Of a stretch of DNA of 64,000 bases, positions 26,831 through 35,503 are shown in pieces. A program made the position numbers and the translations under genes. The notes under the pieces are model-generated. The model did no database searches. It was given only the letters and a program-made list of their open reading frames with translations, and was not told the origin of the DNA. The DNA lies in NCBI GenBank assembly GCA_965216585.1, contig CBDCGC010000003.1:310001-374000 (forward strand). Direction: 5' to 3'. The number at the start of each line of letters is the position of its first letter. Position 1 is the first letter of the stretch. The stretch is from CADEER01 sp965216585. Lineage in GTDB: Bacteria; Desulfobacterota; Binatia; HRBIN30; CADEER01.

Positions 26831-28876
26831 ATGAAGAGAGATTCTCGTACACATACCCGGGGCGCGTTGGCGCCGCCGGGTTTTTTGTTGTCCGCCGCAA
26901 TCGGCGCGGCACTGTGCGTCGCAACAACCGGCGACACCGCAGCAGCGGAAGAAGTCGAGCGCATCGAGGTGGTCGGCCAGCCACCGAGCGAGGCGCGCCG
27001 GCGGGCGCCGACGGCGTTCGTCGACGAGATCCGTTTCGATCCCCAGCAAGTCGAAATCGAAACGGCGCCGGAAGTCCTCGCCCAGCGGGTGGGCGTACAG
27101 GTACGCCGCTTCGGCGGCCTCGGCTCCTTCGCCACGATCTCCATCCGCGGCTCCGACTCCAACCAAGTACACTTCTACATCGACGGCGTACCGGTCTCGC
27201 AGGCACAGAACGAAACGGTCAACCTCAGCAACCTGCCGCTCGACGCCCTCGAGCGCATGGAGGTCTACCGCGGCACCGTACCCATCCACCTGAGCGGCAG
27301 CGCCACCAGCGCCGTCAACCTGATCACCCGTGCTCCCTCGCCAACCGCCAACACCGAAATCAAGGCGCGCTACGGTTCGCTGCAAACGCGCCAACTCAGC
27401 GCCACTCACACCCAGCAAATGCTCGGCTTCGACCTCCTCGCCCACCTCACCTACCTGGGCAGCAAGGGCGATTTCGACTTTCGCAGCGACAACGGCACCC
27501 TCCTCAACCCGGACGACGACCGCGATGAGGCGCGGCGCAACAACGACTTCGACGCCGTCAACGCCATCGTGCGGGTGGCGCGCAGCCTTTCACCCTCCGC
27601 CGATCTCGACCTCAGCCAGGAGTTTCTCTTCAAGGATCGCGGCGTGCCGGGCGGCGCCAACTCGATCGCCCACGACACGTCACTGCAGAACCTGCGCTCG
27701 CTGACGTCGCTGCGCCTGCGCGCCCGAGCGCTCGGCGGCACGCCGAACGATGTCACGGCGAGCCTCTACGGCACCTACCAGCAACAGGACTTCGACGATC
27801 CGCGTGGCGCTTTCGGCGCCGTGCTCGACACCCGCAATCAGACGACCTCGGCGGGCGCGCGAGTCGGCCTCGATCACTACGGACTGCCGTGGCAGAGCAT
27901 CGGCGTCTTCACTGACGTCGCCTGGCAGACCTTCTCACCGCACAATCAGAACAGCCGGCCACCGGACGGGCCGGATCAAAGCCGCCTGCGCGTCGCCCTT
28001 GCCGCGCAGGATGTCATCGCGTTGCTCGACGATCGGCTCACCATCGTTCCGAGCCTGCGCTACCAACACATCCGCGACCGGCAGAGCGGTGAAGCCGGCG
28101 CCGACCCGACCGGGCAACCGCAGGGGCCGACGGCGACTCGATCGCGCGATCTCTTCGGCCCAGCGATTGGTATTTCGCTCGCTCCCTTCGATGCCCTGAC
28201 GCTGCGCGCCAACCTCGGCCGCTTCGAGCGAGCTCCCAACTTTTCCGAGCTCTTCGGCAACAGCGGCACCGTCAAACCAGCCTCGGAGTTGCGTCCGGAA
28301 ACGGCGACCAATCGCGACGTCGGGTTTTCGCTGCACCTGGCTCCCACTACCAGCGTCGATGCTCAGCTCGAGTACGCCTATTTCAACAACGACATCGACG
28401 ACCTCATCTCGTTCACTCGCGTTCGCGCCGACCGCTTCGAAGCCGTCAACTTCAGCGACGCGCGGCTGCGCGGACACGAGATCAGCCTCCGCCTGACGCT
28501 CTTCGACCACCTGAGGTGGACGGCCAACTACACGCACCAGCAAACCCGCAATCTGAGCAGCGACGCCAACCAACGCGGCAAACGGCTCCCCCTCGTGCCC
28601 GACGACGAAGTCTTCTCACGTCTCGAGCTCTTCGACGATGATCGAACGCTCTACTACGAGCTGACCTACGTCGGCGACTCCTTTGCCGGCGCCACCAACC
28701 TGCGCCGCACGCCCGGTCGTCACTTCCACACTGCCGGCGCAACATGGCGCGCGCTCGAGTGGCTCGCCCTCAACATCGAAGCCAATAACTTCACCGACAA
28801 TGAGGTACGCGACGTCCTCGACTTCCCGCTGCCCGGCGCGGTCCTGCTCGGCAGCATTCGCATTGATCTTTCCTGA
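26831..28876 (+). CDS. btuB: TonB-dependent vitamin B12 receptor
   Basis: 681 residues of an outer-membrane beta-barrel receptor. Signal peptide to about residue 39; a TonB-box-like ERIEVVG at 43-49; plug domain with VQVRRFGG, ISIRGSDSNQVHFYIDGVP, VEVYRGT-like LERMEVYRGTVPIHLSG and INLITR-type NLITRAP. The barrel follows, with the FERAPNFSELFG strand and a C-terminal aromatic-poor ending (SIRIDLS). It imports cobalamin using TonB-ExbBD energy. Start: the ATG after GGGGACGGGAATC; an upstream in-frame ATG overlaps the riboswitch. Riboswitch control is direct evidence for the B12 role. Confidence 0.9.
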   Translation: MKRDSRTHTRGALAPPGFLLSAAIGAALCVATTGDTAAAEEVERIEVVGQPPSEARRRAPTAFVDEIRFDPQQVEIETAPEVLAQRVGVQVRRFGGLGSFATISIRGSDSNQVHFYIDGVPVSQAQNETVNLSNLPLDALERMEVYRGTVPIHLSGSATSAVNLITRAPSPTANTEIKARYGSLQTRQLSATHTQQMLGFDLLAHLTYLGSKGDFDFRSDNGTLLNPDDDRDEARRNNDFDAVNAIVRVARSLSPSADLDLSQEFLFKDRGVPGGANSIAHDTSLQNLRSLTSLRLRARALGGTPNDVTASLYGTYQQQDFDDPRGAFGAVLDTRNQTTSAGARVGLDHYGLPWQSIGVFTDVAWQTFSPHNQNSRPPDGPDQSRLRVALAAQDVIALLDDRLTIVPSLRYQHIRDRQSGEAGADPTGQPQGPTATRSRDLFGPAIGISLAPFDALTLRANLGRFERAPNFSELFGNSGTVKPASELRPETATNRDVGFSLHLAPTTSVDAQLEYAYFNNDIDDLISFTRVRADRFEAVNFSDARLRGHEISLRLTLFDHLRWTANYTHQQTRNLSSDANQRGKRLPLVPDDEVFSRLELFDDDRTLYYELTYVGDSFAGATNLRRTPGRHFHTAGATWRALEWLALNIEANNFTDNEVRDVLDFPLPGAVLLGSIRIDLS

Positions 28877-28891
28877 CCAAAGGAGCCCACC

Positions 28892-30199
28892 ATGTCCACA
28901 CCGTCACCGCGCACCTTCCTGACACTCCTCGCTGCCTTGGCATCCGTCTTCACTACGCCAGCAAGTGGCCAGTCCAGCTGTCCAGGCGATTGCGACGGCA
29001 ATCGCCGCGTCACCATCGCCGAGCTCACGGTCGGCGTACGTATCGCCCTCGGCCGCAGCGATGGGGCCGAGTGTCCGGCCTTCGACACGGACGACAGTGG
29101 CTCGGTCAGCGTCGCCGAGTTGATCGCAGCCATAGACGCCGCTCTGGATCGTTGCGGCGGCGACCCCGACCGCATCGCCTTCGTCCTCGCCACCGACTTC
29201 GTCGAGGGCTCCTATGGCACGGTCGAGGTTGACGAGCCGCGAACGAGCACCGGAGCCGCGCCCGAGCGCCTGACCCATTCCGATGCAACCGCGCGCGCCA
29301 TTGGCGGCGACGTCTTCGTCGTCAATCGTCTCGGTAGCGACAGCATCCAGAAGCTCGATCCGAGTGACGGTTTTGCTACCGTCTACCAATGCTCGACCGG
29401 ATTGGGATCGAACCCGCAGGACATCGTCATCGCCAGTGAAGACAAGGGTTACGTCAGCGTCCTCGAGCAACCCGAGCTACTCATCATCGACCCGACGCCG
29501 CAGAGTTGTGCCAGTCTGGAGGACTTCGTCATCGGCAACATCGACCTTTCTTCGATCGCCGACGCCGACGGCAACCCCGACATGTGGCGGATGTTCCTGC
29601 GCGGCAACCGGCTCTACGTCGCCGTGCAACGCCTCGACATCAACTCACCGTTCCGCGAACCGGCAGACAACGGCGCCATCGCCGTCATCGACATCGGCAC
29701 CGACACCTTGATCGGCACGATCGAGCTGAGCGCCGAAAATCCCTTCGGTACGACCAAGGGACTGACGGTTCGCGGCAACGACCTCTATATCTCCGAGGTC
29801 GGGCAATTCGGAGTGAACGACGGCGGCGTCGAGCGCGTCGATCTGACGACACGACGCGCCACCGGTTTCGTCATCACCGAGGAGAGTGCCGGCGGTGACA
29901 TCGTCGACTTTCTCATCGTCTCCGACGAGCTCGCCTACGCGATCGTCTCCAAGTCCGACTTCACCACGGCGCTGGTGACCTTCTCGCCGTCGAGCGGAGA
30001 CGTCGGCGCGACGATCCTGCAGTCCAGCGGATTCGACTACTCCGACATCGAGCTCAACGACCGCGGCGAGATCTACCTGGCCGACCGCAACGCCGGTGCC
30101 CCGGGGGTTCGCGTCTTTCGCGCCAGCGATGGCGTCGAGCTGACCGGCGAAGCCATCAACATCGGCCTCGGCCCGGCAGAGATCGTCTTCGCACCGTGA
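28892..30199 (+). CDS. Secreted EF-hand (dockerin-like) plus beta-propeller protein, possible BtuG-type accessory
   Basis: 435 residues. A signal peptide ends near ASG at 26. Two calcium-loop helices follow, DCDGNRRVTIAEL (33-45) and DTDDSGSVSVAEL (65-77), framed by cysteines at 30, 34, 61 and 88: a dockerin-like module. From about 95 to the end are repeated four-stranded units typical of YncE-like beta-propellers (FVVNRLGSDSIQKLDP, AIAVIDIGTDTLIGTIEL, DLYISEVGQF, EIYLADRNAG, VRVFRASDG). It follows btuB by 15 bases and so falls under the cobalamin riboswitch. Bacteroides BtuG is also a surface beta-propeller partner of BtuB; by analogy this may be a B12-capturing partner. That role is inference; no lipobox is seen. 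Confidence 0.75.
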   Translation: MSTPSPRTFLTLLAALASVFTTPASGQSSCPGDCDGNRRVTIAELTVGVRIALGRSDGAECPAFDTDDSGSVSVAELIAAIDAALDRCGGDPDRIAFVLATDFVEGSYGTVEVDEPRTSTGAAPERLTHSDATARAIGGDVFVVNRLGSDSIQKLDPSDGFATVYQCSTGLGSNPQDIVIASEDKGYVSVLEQPELLIIDPTPQSCASLEDFVIGNIDLSSIADADGNPDMWRMFLRGNRLYVAVQRLDINSPFREPADNGAIAVIDIGTDTLIGTIELSAENPFGTTKGLTVRGNDLYISEVGQFGVNDGGVERVDLTTRRATGFVITEESAGGDIVDFLIVSDELAYAIVSKSDFTTALVTFSPSSGDVGATILQSSGFDYSDIELNDRGEIYLADRNAGAPGVRVFRASDGVELTGEAINIGLGPAEIVFAP

Positions 30200-30212
30200 C
30201 GGTGGCGGCGGT

Positions 30213-30638
30213 TCAACGGCCCTCGGATTCAGCGAGCATCTCGGCGACGATGACGTCGATGATCGCGCTCGGCGTTCGGCCCATCGCGTGGAAGGTGCCC
30301 TGAAAGGAGCGCCCGGTGGCGACGAGGATGTTCGACTCGGCATCGCGAAGGTCGACGCGCATGTCGATCAGATACGGGCGAAACCCCCATGCCCAGCGGT
30401 CGATGTAGTGGACGACATAGTCGTGTGGCTCGGATGCGCTGGTGACGACGCGCACACCGCGCCGCGTCAGGGACTCGGCGATCAGGCGATCGAGACGCCG
30501 CGGTCCGCGGCGTTTCTCGACCAGAATGACGGCGTCGTCATGCGACCGCGCCAGCGGCAAGCCGGCGACGTAGGCCGTCGAGTAGCAGGATGCCAAGACG
30601 GCACAGGCTGCCAAGACGAGAATCCACGGACGCTTCAT
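30213..30638 (-). CDS. Small envelope lipoprotein of unknown function
   Basis: 141 residues with a lipoprotein signal peptide: lipobox LASC at 15-18, followed by YSTAYVAG. The mature part has an alpha/beta pattern, with RLDRLIAESLTRRGVRVV, a central VDLRDAESNILVATG strand pair and a C-terminal helix (SAIIDVIVAEML). I do not recognise a family. It overlaps the preceding gene by four bases (ATGA) and so is translationally coupled to it, in an apparent operon headed by the cblC-like gene. It converges on the beta-propeller gene with 13 bases between the stops. The arrangement of its mature part resembles that of its neighbour; the two may be distant relatives. Confidence 0.7.
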   Translation of the reverse strand: MKRPWILVLAACAVLASCYSTAYVAGLPLARSHDDAVILVEKRRGPRRLDRLIAESLTRRGVRVVTSASEPHDYVVHYIDRWAWGFRPYLIDMRVDLRDAESNILVATGRSFQGTFHAMGRTPSAIIDVIVAEMLAESEGR

Positions 30639-31144
30639 CGCCCGACGCCCCCGCCAACGCGCGCGTCCTTCACTATGTCCTCCACCGCCGCGTCGATGAC
30701 CAACTCACAGGCGCGCTCGAAGTTGTCGTGTCGGCCCGCCGACTGCAAGCCGAAGGGCTCGTTTCCGTTTGCCGTGACACGCAGGTCGACCAGGCAAGGG
30801 CCGCGATACAAGAACTCTGCATAGTCTACCTCAACGGCGACGACAGCGGCCGCGTCGCCGAGCTCCTCCTCCAGTCGGCGGCGGATCCGCTGCTCGATCT
30901 CCGACCGATCGAGGCGAAATTCGGGCAGATTCGGGTTGAAGTCGAATGAGACAGCGGGTGCGTCGCGCGTGTGCGTCTTGCCCGAAACGGGCGCTCCGAC
31001 CGGCACCTCGATGCGGTGTTTGCGCGATGGGCCCGGAGCATCATCGGCGACAGCTTCGCCGCCGCCGACGGCTGCCAACGTAGCCAGCGTCAACGCCGCG
31101 ACACCGACTCGCAGAAAGGAGCACACGACCAAACCGCAACGCAT
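30635..31144 (-). CDS. Small exported protein of unknown function
   Basis: 169 residues with an N-terminal signal sequence (basic start, LTLATLAAVGGGEAVA, cleavage near residue 34). The mature part is charged: EIEQRIRRRLEEELG helix, VVAVEVDYAEFLYRGPCLVDLRV strands, and a terminal helix ELVIDAAVEDIVKDARVGGG. Family not recognised. It starts one base after the cblC stop and overlaps the following lipoprotein gene, so the three form a tight operon. A link with cobalamin handling at the envelope is suggested only by neighbourhood. Confidence 0.7.
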   Translation of the reverse strand: MRCGLVVCSFLRVGVAALTLATLAAVGGGEAVADDAPGPSRKHRIEVPVGAPVSGKTHTRDAPAVSFDFNPNLPEFRLDRSEIEQRIRRRLEEELGDAAAVVAVEVDYAEFLYRGPCLVDLRVTANGNEPFGLQSAGRHDNFERACELVIDAAVEDIVKDARVGGGVGR

Positions 31145-31145
31145 C

Positions 31146-31889
31146 TCAGACCTCCTCCGCGGCGCGAGCGTCGCTGCCGCCGTGCGCCGCGTGCCTCTCG
31201 CCTACGGCGGCGCGCAGGCGAGTGAGGTCTTTGGCGTAGTGATACTCGATTTGATCTTCGCCGTAGCGGTGTTCGTTGCCGCGCGGACAGGCGTCGCGCA
31301 CGGCCAGCCACGACCGCCAATCGCTGCTGCAGCGGGCCTCGGCGAGTGCCGGCAGACAAGCATTTTCACAATCGTCACAGGGCGGTTCCAGCAGCGGTCG
31401 CGCGGACGGGCCGGGGGTGTCGACGACGACGGCAGCGCGCAGGCCGATCCACGGGCCGTAGTCGGGGTGAACACTGAGATAGGCGGGCGACAGGGTTGCG
31501 AGTCCGGAGACATGTGCCAGGCGCTGCATGGCGACCATGCCGCGGCCGGTGTCGTGCGCCCAACGCACCTGCGTCGGCGCGGCGATCGCCGCCATTGCCG
31601 CCAGCACGCTGTTCATCGCATAGGTGTTGATCGGGTTGGCGTCGGCAAAGAGTCGATCGTCGCTGCGCATCGCATCGACGAAACACGGCCACAGACGCCG
31701 GCTGTTGCCGATCACCAGAGCCAGCGAATCCCCGCGGCCGAAGTCGGGCAACCGATAGGCGCGCTCGACCTCCTCGTTGTACCAGCCGACGCGCAGCGGT
31801 TGCACGAGATCGAAACCCGCCGCCGCGCAGGAGTCGGAGACGATGCGGCAAAGTGCGCGCCAGTCTTGTCTTTCACCAAGCGAGTCCGT
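31146..31889 (-). CDS. cblC: CblC (MMACHC)-like cobalamin-processing protein
   Basis: The protein matches the MMACHC family: AAAGFDLVQPLRVGWYNEEV at the start, then GDSLALVIGNSRRLWPCFVDAM, a PLLEPPCDDCENACLPAL cysteine cluster and AVRDACPRGNEHRYGEDQIEYHY, which I recognise from bacterial members. MMACHC removes the upper ligand of cobalamins with glutathione. It acts in the cytoplasm. The first ATG/GTG/TTG in frame is a GTG at 31805, which would cut off the conserved N terminus. Upstream the frame is open but has no canonical start. An ACG preceded at five bases by GGAG is the best candidate and gives 247 residues. It leads an operon with two envelope proteins and converges on the riboswitch-btuB unit. 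Confidence 0.75.
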   Translation of the reverse strand, partial: TDSLGERQDWRALCRIVSDSCAAAGFDLVQPLRVGWYNEEVERAYRLPDFGRGDSLALVIGNSRRLWPCFVDAMRSDDRLFADANPINTYAMNSVLAAMAAIAAPTQVRWAHDTGRGMVAMQRLAHVSGLATLSPAYLSVHPDYGPWIGLRAAVVVDTPGPSARPLLEPPCDDCENACLPALAEARCSSDWRSWLAVRDACPRGNEHRYGEDQIEYHYAKDLTRLRAAVGERHAAHGGSDARAAEEV

Positions 31890-31942
31890 AACTACTCCGT
31901 GACCGTTTCGTTCCCGTAAAACACAGCAAGGAGCATCGCCGC

Positions 31943-33067
31943 ATGCAAGCGCTCGAAGGTATTCGCGTCATCGAAATGGCCGGCCTCGCACCGGTCCCCT
32001 ACTGCGGCATGATCCTCGCCGACTTCGGTGCCGACGTCATACGCGTCGACCGGGTCGGCGCGCGCTCCGGCGATTTTCTCTCGCGCGGCAAGCGCTCGGT
32101 CGCCGTCGATCTCAAGAAACCGGCCGGTGTCGAAACCGTCTTGCGTCTCGTCGAGAAAGCCGACGTCCTGGTCGAGCCGTTTCGCCCCGGTGTCATGGAG
32201 CGCCTCGGCCTCGGCCCCGAGGTCGCGTGTGCGCGCAACCAACGCCTCATCTACGCCCGACTCACCGGCTTCGGCCAGGAGGGTACCTACGCCAGCATGG
32301 CCGGGCACGACATCAACTACATCGCGACTGCCGGCGCTCTCGGCGCGATCGGTCGCAAAGGAGAGCGGCCACTGGCGCCGGTCAACCTGGTCGGTGATTT
32401 CGCCGGCGGCGGCATGCTCTGCGCGATGGGTATCGCCTTCGCCCTGCTCGAGCGTACGCGTTCGAACAAAGGCCAGATCATCGACGCCGCCATGGTCGAC
32501 GGTGCCGCCCATCTGTCGACCTTTCTCTTCAAGTTTCTGCAATTCGGATTCTGGAAAGAAGAGCACGGCACCAACATCCTCGACTCGGGTTGCCCGTTCT
32601 ACGACACCTACGAAACCGCCGACGGTCAATACATGGCCGTCGGTGCACTCGAGCCGCAGTTCTACGCCGCCCTGCTGAACGGCCTCGGCATCACCGACGG
32701 CGAGCTGCCGGCGCAGCAAATGGACCGCGACACCTGGCCGACCCTGCGCGAGCGCTTCACCGCGATCTTCCGCTCCAAGACCCGCGACCAATGGGCTGCC
32801 ATCTTCGACGGTACCGACGCCTGCACGACGCCGGTTCTGCGACTCGGCGAAGTGGCTGGCCACCCGCACAACCGCGGTCGCGACACGCTGATCAAGGCGA
32901 GTGATGGGCACATCGAACCAGCACCGGCGCCGCGACTTTCGCGCACGCCGGGGAGCGCCGGCACGAAACGGCCCGAAGCCGGAGAACATTCAAAAGAGGT
33001 CCTCAGCGAGCTCGGCTTCTCCGGCGGTGAAATCGAGGAGCTCCTGCGAGACGGCGCAGCGGCCTGA
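31943..33067 (+). CDS. CaiB/BaiF family CoA-transferase, alpha-methylacyl-CoA racemase type
   Basis: 374 residues of the family-III CoA-transferase fold. ADFGADVIRVDR and EPFRPGVMERLGLGP are early marks. Catalytic candidates follow the racemase pattern: His122 in AGHDINYIA, Asp152 in VGDFAGGGM and Glu237 in GALEPQFY. These match the His/Asp/Glu set of mycobacterial alpha-methylacyl-CoA racemase. It would invert the 2-methyl centre of branched-chain or steroid side-chain acyl-CoAs before beta-oxidation. Start: the ATG follows CAAGGAGCATCGCCGC. It is divergent from cblC with about 50 bases between. Confidence 0.85.
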   Translation: MQALEGIRVIEMAGLAPVPYCGMILADFGADVIRVDRVGARSGDFLSRGKRSVAVDLKKPAGVETVLRLVEKADVLVEPFRPGVMERLGLGPEVACARNQRLIYARLTGFGQEGTYASMAGHDINYIATAGALGAIGRKGERPLAPVNLVGDFAGGGMLCAMGIAFALLERTRSNKGQIIDAAMVDGAAHLSTFLFKFLQFGFWKEEHGTNILDSGCPFYDTYETADGQYMAVGALEPQFYAALLNGLGITDGELPAQQMDRDTWPTLRERFTAIFRSKTRDQWAAIFDGTDACTTPVLRLGEVAGHPHNRGRDTLIKASDGHIEPAPAPRLSRTPGSAGTKRPEAGEHSKEVLSELGFSGGEIEELLRDGAAA

Positions 33068-33233
33068 CGATCCGCCCCGACGGACGACTTTCTCGGCCAG
33101 AATCCCAAATGGTGCCGGCGGGCACTGAATGGCCTGGTCTGACACGCGTCTACCCTGTAACCTCGCCCGACGACCCGAACCGGGCGCCCATTTCGAACCA
33201 TGCAGCGGGCGCACCACGCGGAGCCGATAGAAT

Positions 33234-34763
33234 ATGACCGATAGCCAGCCTTCGCTGCCGCGAGCACTGCAAGAAGTCGGAGACCTCGTCGCCGCCGGCC
33301 GGCCGATCATCTACGTCCACACGGCCGAGGAAGAACGCACCGCCGAGCTGTTGCGCAGCAACAGCGGACTCCTCTTCAAGGACGCACCGCCGCTCTTCTC
33401 TTGGACCTCGACCGAGGGCCTGCGCACGGCCGACGGTTCGGTCGTCGTCGAAGCCGCCGCCGGGGCCCGCGCCGCACTCGACCAGGTCATCCAACACCAG
33501 GGACCAGGGCTCTTCCACTTCCAGGACTTCCACGCCCCGATGCGCGAATCCTCGGAGGTCGTCCGCCGCTTGCGCGACGTCTACAGCGCAGCCATCGACC
33601 AGGCGAAGTTCCTCATTCTGTCCTCACCGATCGCCTACGTCCCCGACGAGCTGACCCGCGACATCGTTCTCGTCGAGCTGCCGCTCCCCGATTTCGATGA
33701 GATCAAGTCCTTCGTCAGAGAAGAAGCGAGCGCCCTGGCGACAACCGGTGCGACGCTCGACACGGCGGATACCACGATCAACCAGATCGGTCGCGCCCTG
33801 CAGGGGCTTACCCTCAACGAGTCTCGCCACGCGTTGCGCCGCGCCGCAGCGGCCAACCCACAGCTCGGCGTCGACTCCCTGCCCTACCTGCTGGAGGAGA
33901 AACACCTGCTGGTCAAGAAGAAGACCGGCGTCATCGAGTACGTCGCCAACCCCATCCCGTTGGATGAAATCGGTGGCGCGCCGATCCTCAAGAAGTGGCT
34001 GCAGGAGCGGCGCAAGCTCTTCGAAATGGCCGACGACCTGTCGCGCGAGATCGTGCCCAAGGGAATTCTGCTCATGGGTGTCTCAGGTTGCGGCAAGAGC
34101 CTTTCGGTCAAGTCGATCGGTTCCTGCTTCAACCTGCCGCTCTACCGCATCGACATGATCGAGATCTTCTCCGGACGCCACGGCAACCCCGAGGCAACCT
34201 TCGTCGCCGCCTGCAAGACGATGGAGGAAATGGCACCGGCCGTCCTTTGGTTCGACGAAATCGAAATGGGCGTCAGCGCCAAGACCGACGATGCCGCCGG
34301 CACCCTCGGCCGCATCTTCGCTTTCTTCCTCACCTGGATGCAGGAAAAGGCGCGCGGCCTCTTCGTCGCTGCCACCGCCAACCGCATCGACTTGTTGCCC
34401 GCCGAAATGATCCGCAAAGGTCGTTTCGACGAGGTGTTTTTCGTCGACCTGCCCAACGAGGACGAACGCATCGAGATCTGCAAGATTCACCTCGAAAAGC
34501 GGGGCATCGACTCGGCGCCGCTCGAGATCGATCGACTGCGGCAATTCACCAAGGGGTGGACCGGCGCCGAAATCGAGCAGTGCGTCGTCTCCGCCATCAC
34601 CACCGCCAAGCTCGCCGACCGCACCCTGGAAAGCGACGATCTTCTCAACCAGACCGGCAAGATCGTCCCCCTGTCGCAGACCATGCGCGAGCAGGTCGAG
34701 CAGATTCGCGCCTGGGCACTCGACCGCGCCATCCGCACGGCGCCGCGAGCGCGCGGCTCGTAA
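33234..34763 (+). CDS. AAA+ ATPase, Ycf46-like
   Basis: 509 residues. A non-catalytic N-terminal RecA-like part (about 1-235, with YVHTAEEERTAELL and FHFQDFHAPM) precedes a canonical AAA+ module: Walker A GVSGCGKS at 282-289, Walker B VLWFDEIE with D341/E342, sensor-1 AATANRIDLLP and the arginine-finger region RKGRFDEVFFVDLP. The domain order matches the cyanobacterial/plastid Ycf46 group, whose bacterial members have poorly known roles. Cytoplasmic. Not an FtsH: no membrane helices and no HExxH. Followed 128 bases later by cysC, probably separate. Confidence 0.85.
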   Translation: MTDSQPSLPRALQEVGDLVAAGRPIIYVHTAEEERTAELLRSNSGLLFKDAPPLFSWTSTEGLRTADGSVVVEAAAGARAALDQVIQHQGPGLFHFQDFHAPMRESSEVVRRLRDVYSAAIDQAKFLILSSPIAYVPDELTRDIVLVELPLPDFDEIKSFVREEASALATTGATLDTADTTINQIGRALQGLTLNESRHALRRAAAANPQLGVDSLPYLLEEKHLLVKKKTGVIEYVANPIPLDEIGGAPILKKWLQERRKLFEMADDLSREIVPKGILLMGVSGCGKSLSVKSIGSCFNLPLYRIDMIEIFSGRHGNPEATFVAACKTMEEMAPAVLWFDEIEMGVSAKTDDAAGTLGRIFAFFLTWMQEKARGLFVAATANRIDLLPAEMIRKGRFDEVFFVDLPNEDERIEICKIHLEKRGIDSAPLEIDRLRQFTKGWTGAEIEQCVVSAITTAKLADRTLESDDLLNQTGKIVPLSQTMREQVEQIRAWALDRAIRTAPRARGS

Positions 34764-34891
34764 GCCGCAAACCCGCCCCCGGGCTTGACCGCCCGCCGCC
34801 CCATCCCTAGCAAGGGGAAGAGCAAGCGCCCGCCGCAAGTCAGCATCCAGGTCACCAGTCAACGTCCACTAGAAGATTCCGAGGAGAGAGC

Positions 34892-35503
34892 ATGAGCGAT
34901 CCAAAATCACGCAACATCGTATGGCACGAGGGAATCGTCACTCGCGGCGAGCGCGAAAAGATGGCCGGTCACAAAGGATGCACGATCTGGATGACGGGGC
35001 TGTCGGGCTCCGGCAAGTCGACGCTGGCGGTGGCCCTGGAAAAGGCCTTGATCGATCGCGGCGTGCGCACCTTCGTCCTCGATGGCGACAACGTCCGGCA
35101 CGGCCTCAACAAGGACCTCGGTTTCTCGCCGGAGGATCGCAACGAGAACATCCGCCGCATCGGCGAGGTCGCCAAGCTCTTCACCGAGGCGGGCGTCGTC
35201 AACGTGACTGCCTTCATTTCCCCCTACCGCGCCGATCGCGATCAGGTACGGGCGATCATGGCCGATGGCGATTTCATCGAAGTGTTCGTCGACTGTCCGG
35301 TGTCGGTCTGCGAAGAGCGCGACCCCAAGGGCCTCTACAAGAAGGCTCGAGCCGGCGAGATCCCGGAGTTCACCGGCGTTTCGGCGCCCTACGAAGAGCC
35401 GAGCAACCCCGAGATCACGGTCAAGACCGGCGAATCTTCAAAAGAGGAAGGGCTGATTCAGCTCGTGCAGTACCTGGAGAGCCGCGGCTACATCCCCGCC
35501 TGA
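34892..35503 (+). CDS. cysC: Adenylylsulfate kinase
   Basis: 203 residues, the normal length. P-loop GLSGSGKST at 36-44, LDGDNVRHGLNKDLGFSPEDR (APS-binding), FISPYRADRD and the lid YKKARAGEIPEFTGVSAPYE are all intact. It makes PAPS from APS and ATP, for sulfate assimilation or for sulfotransferases; one such enzyme lies about 10 kb away in this window. Not fused to an ATP sulfurylase. Start ATG follows GAGGAGAGAGC. Confidence 0.95.
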   Translation: MSDPKSRNIVWHEGIVTRGEREKMAGHKGCTIWMTGLSGSGKSTLAVALEKALIDRGVRTFVLDGDNVRHGLNKDLGFSPEDRNENIRRIGEVAKLFTEAGVVNVTAFISPYRADRDQVRAIMADGDFIEVFVDCPVSVCEERDPKGLYKKARAGEIPEFTGVSAPYEEPSNPEITVKTGESSKEEGLIQLVQYLESRGYIPA

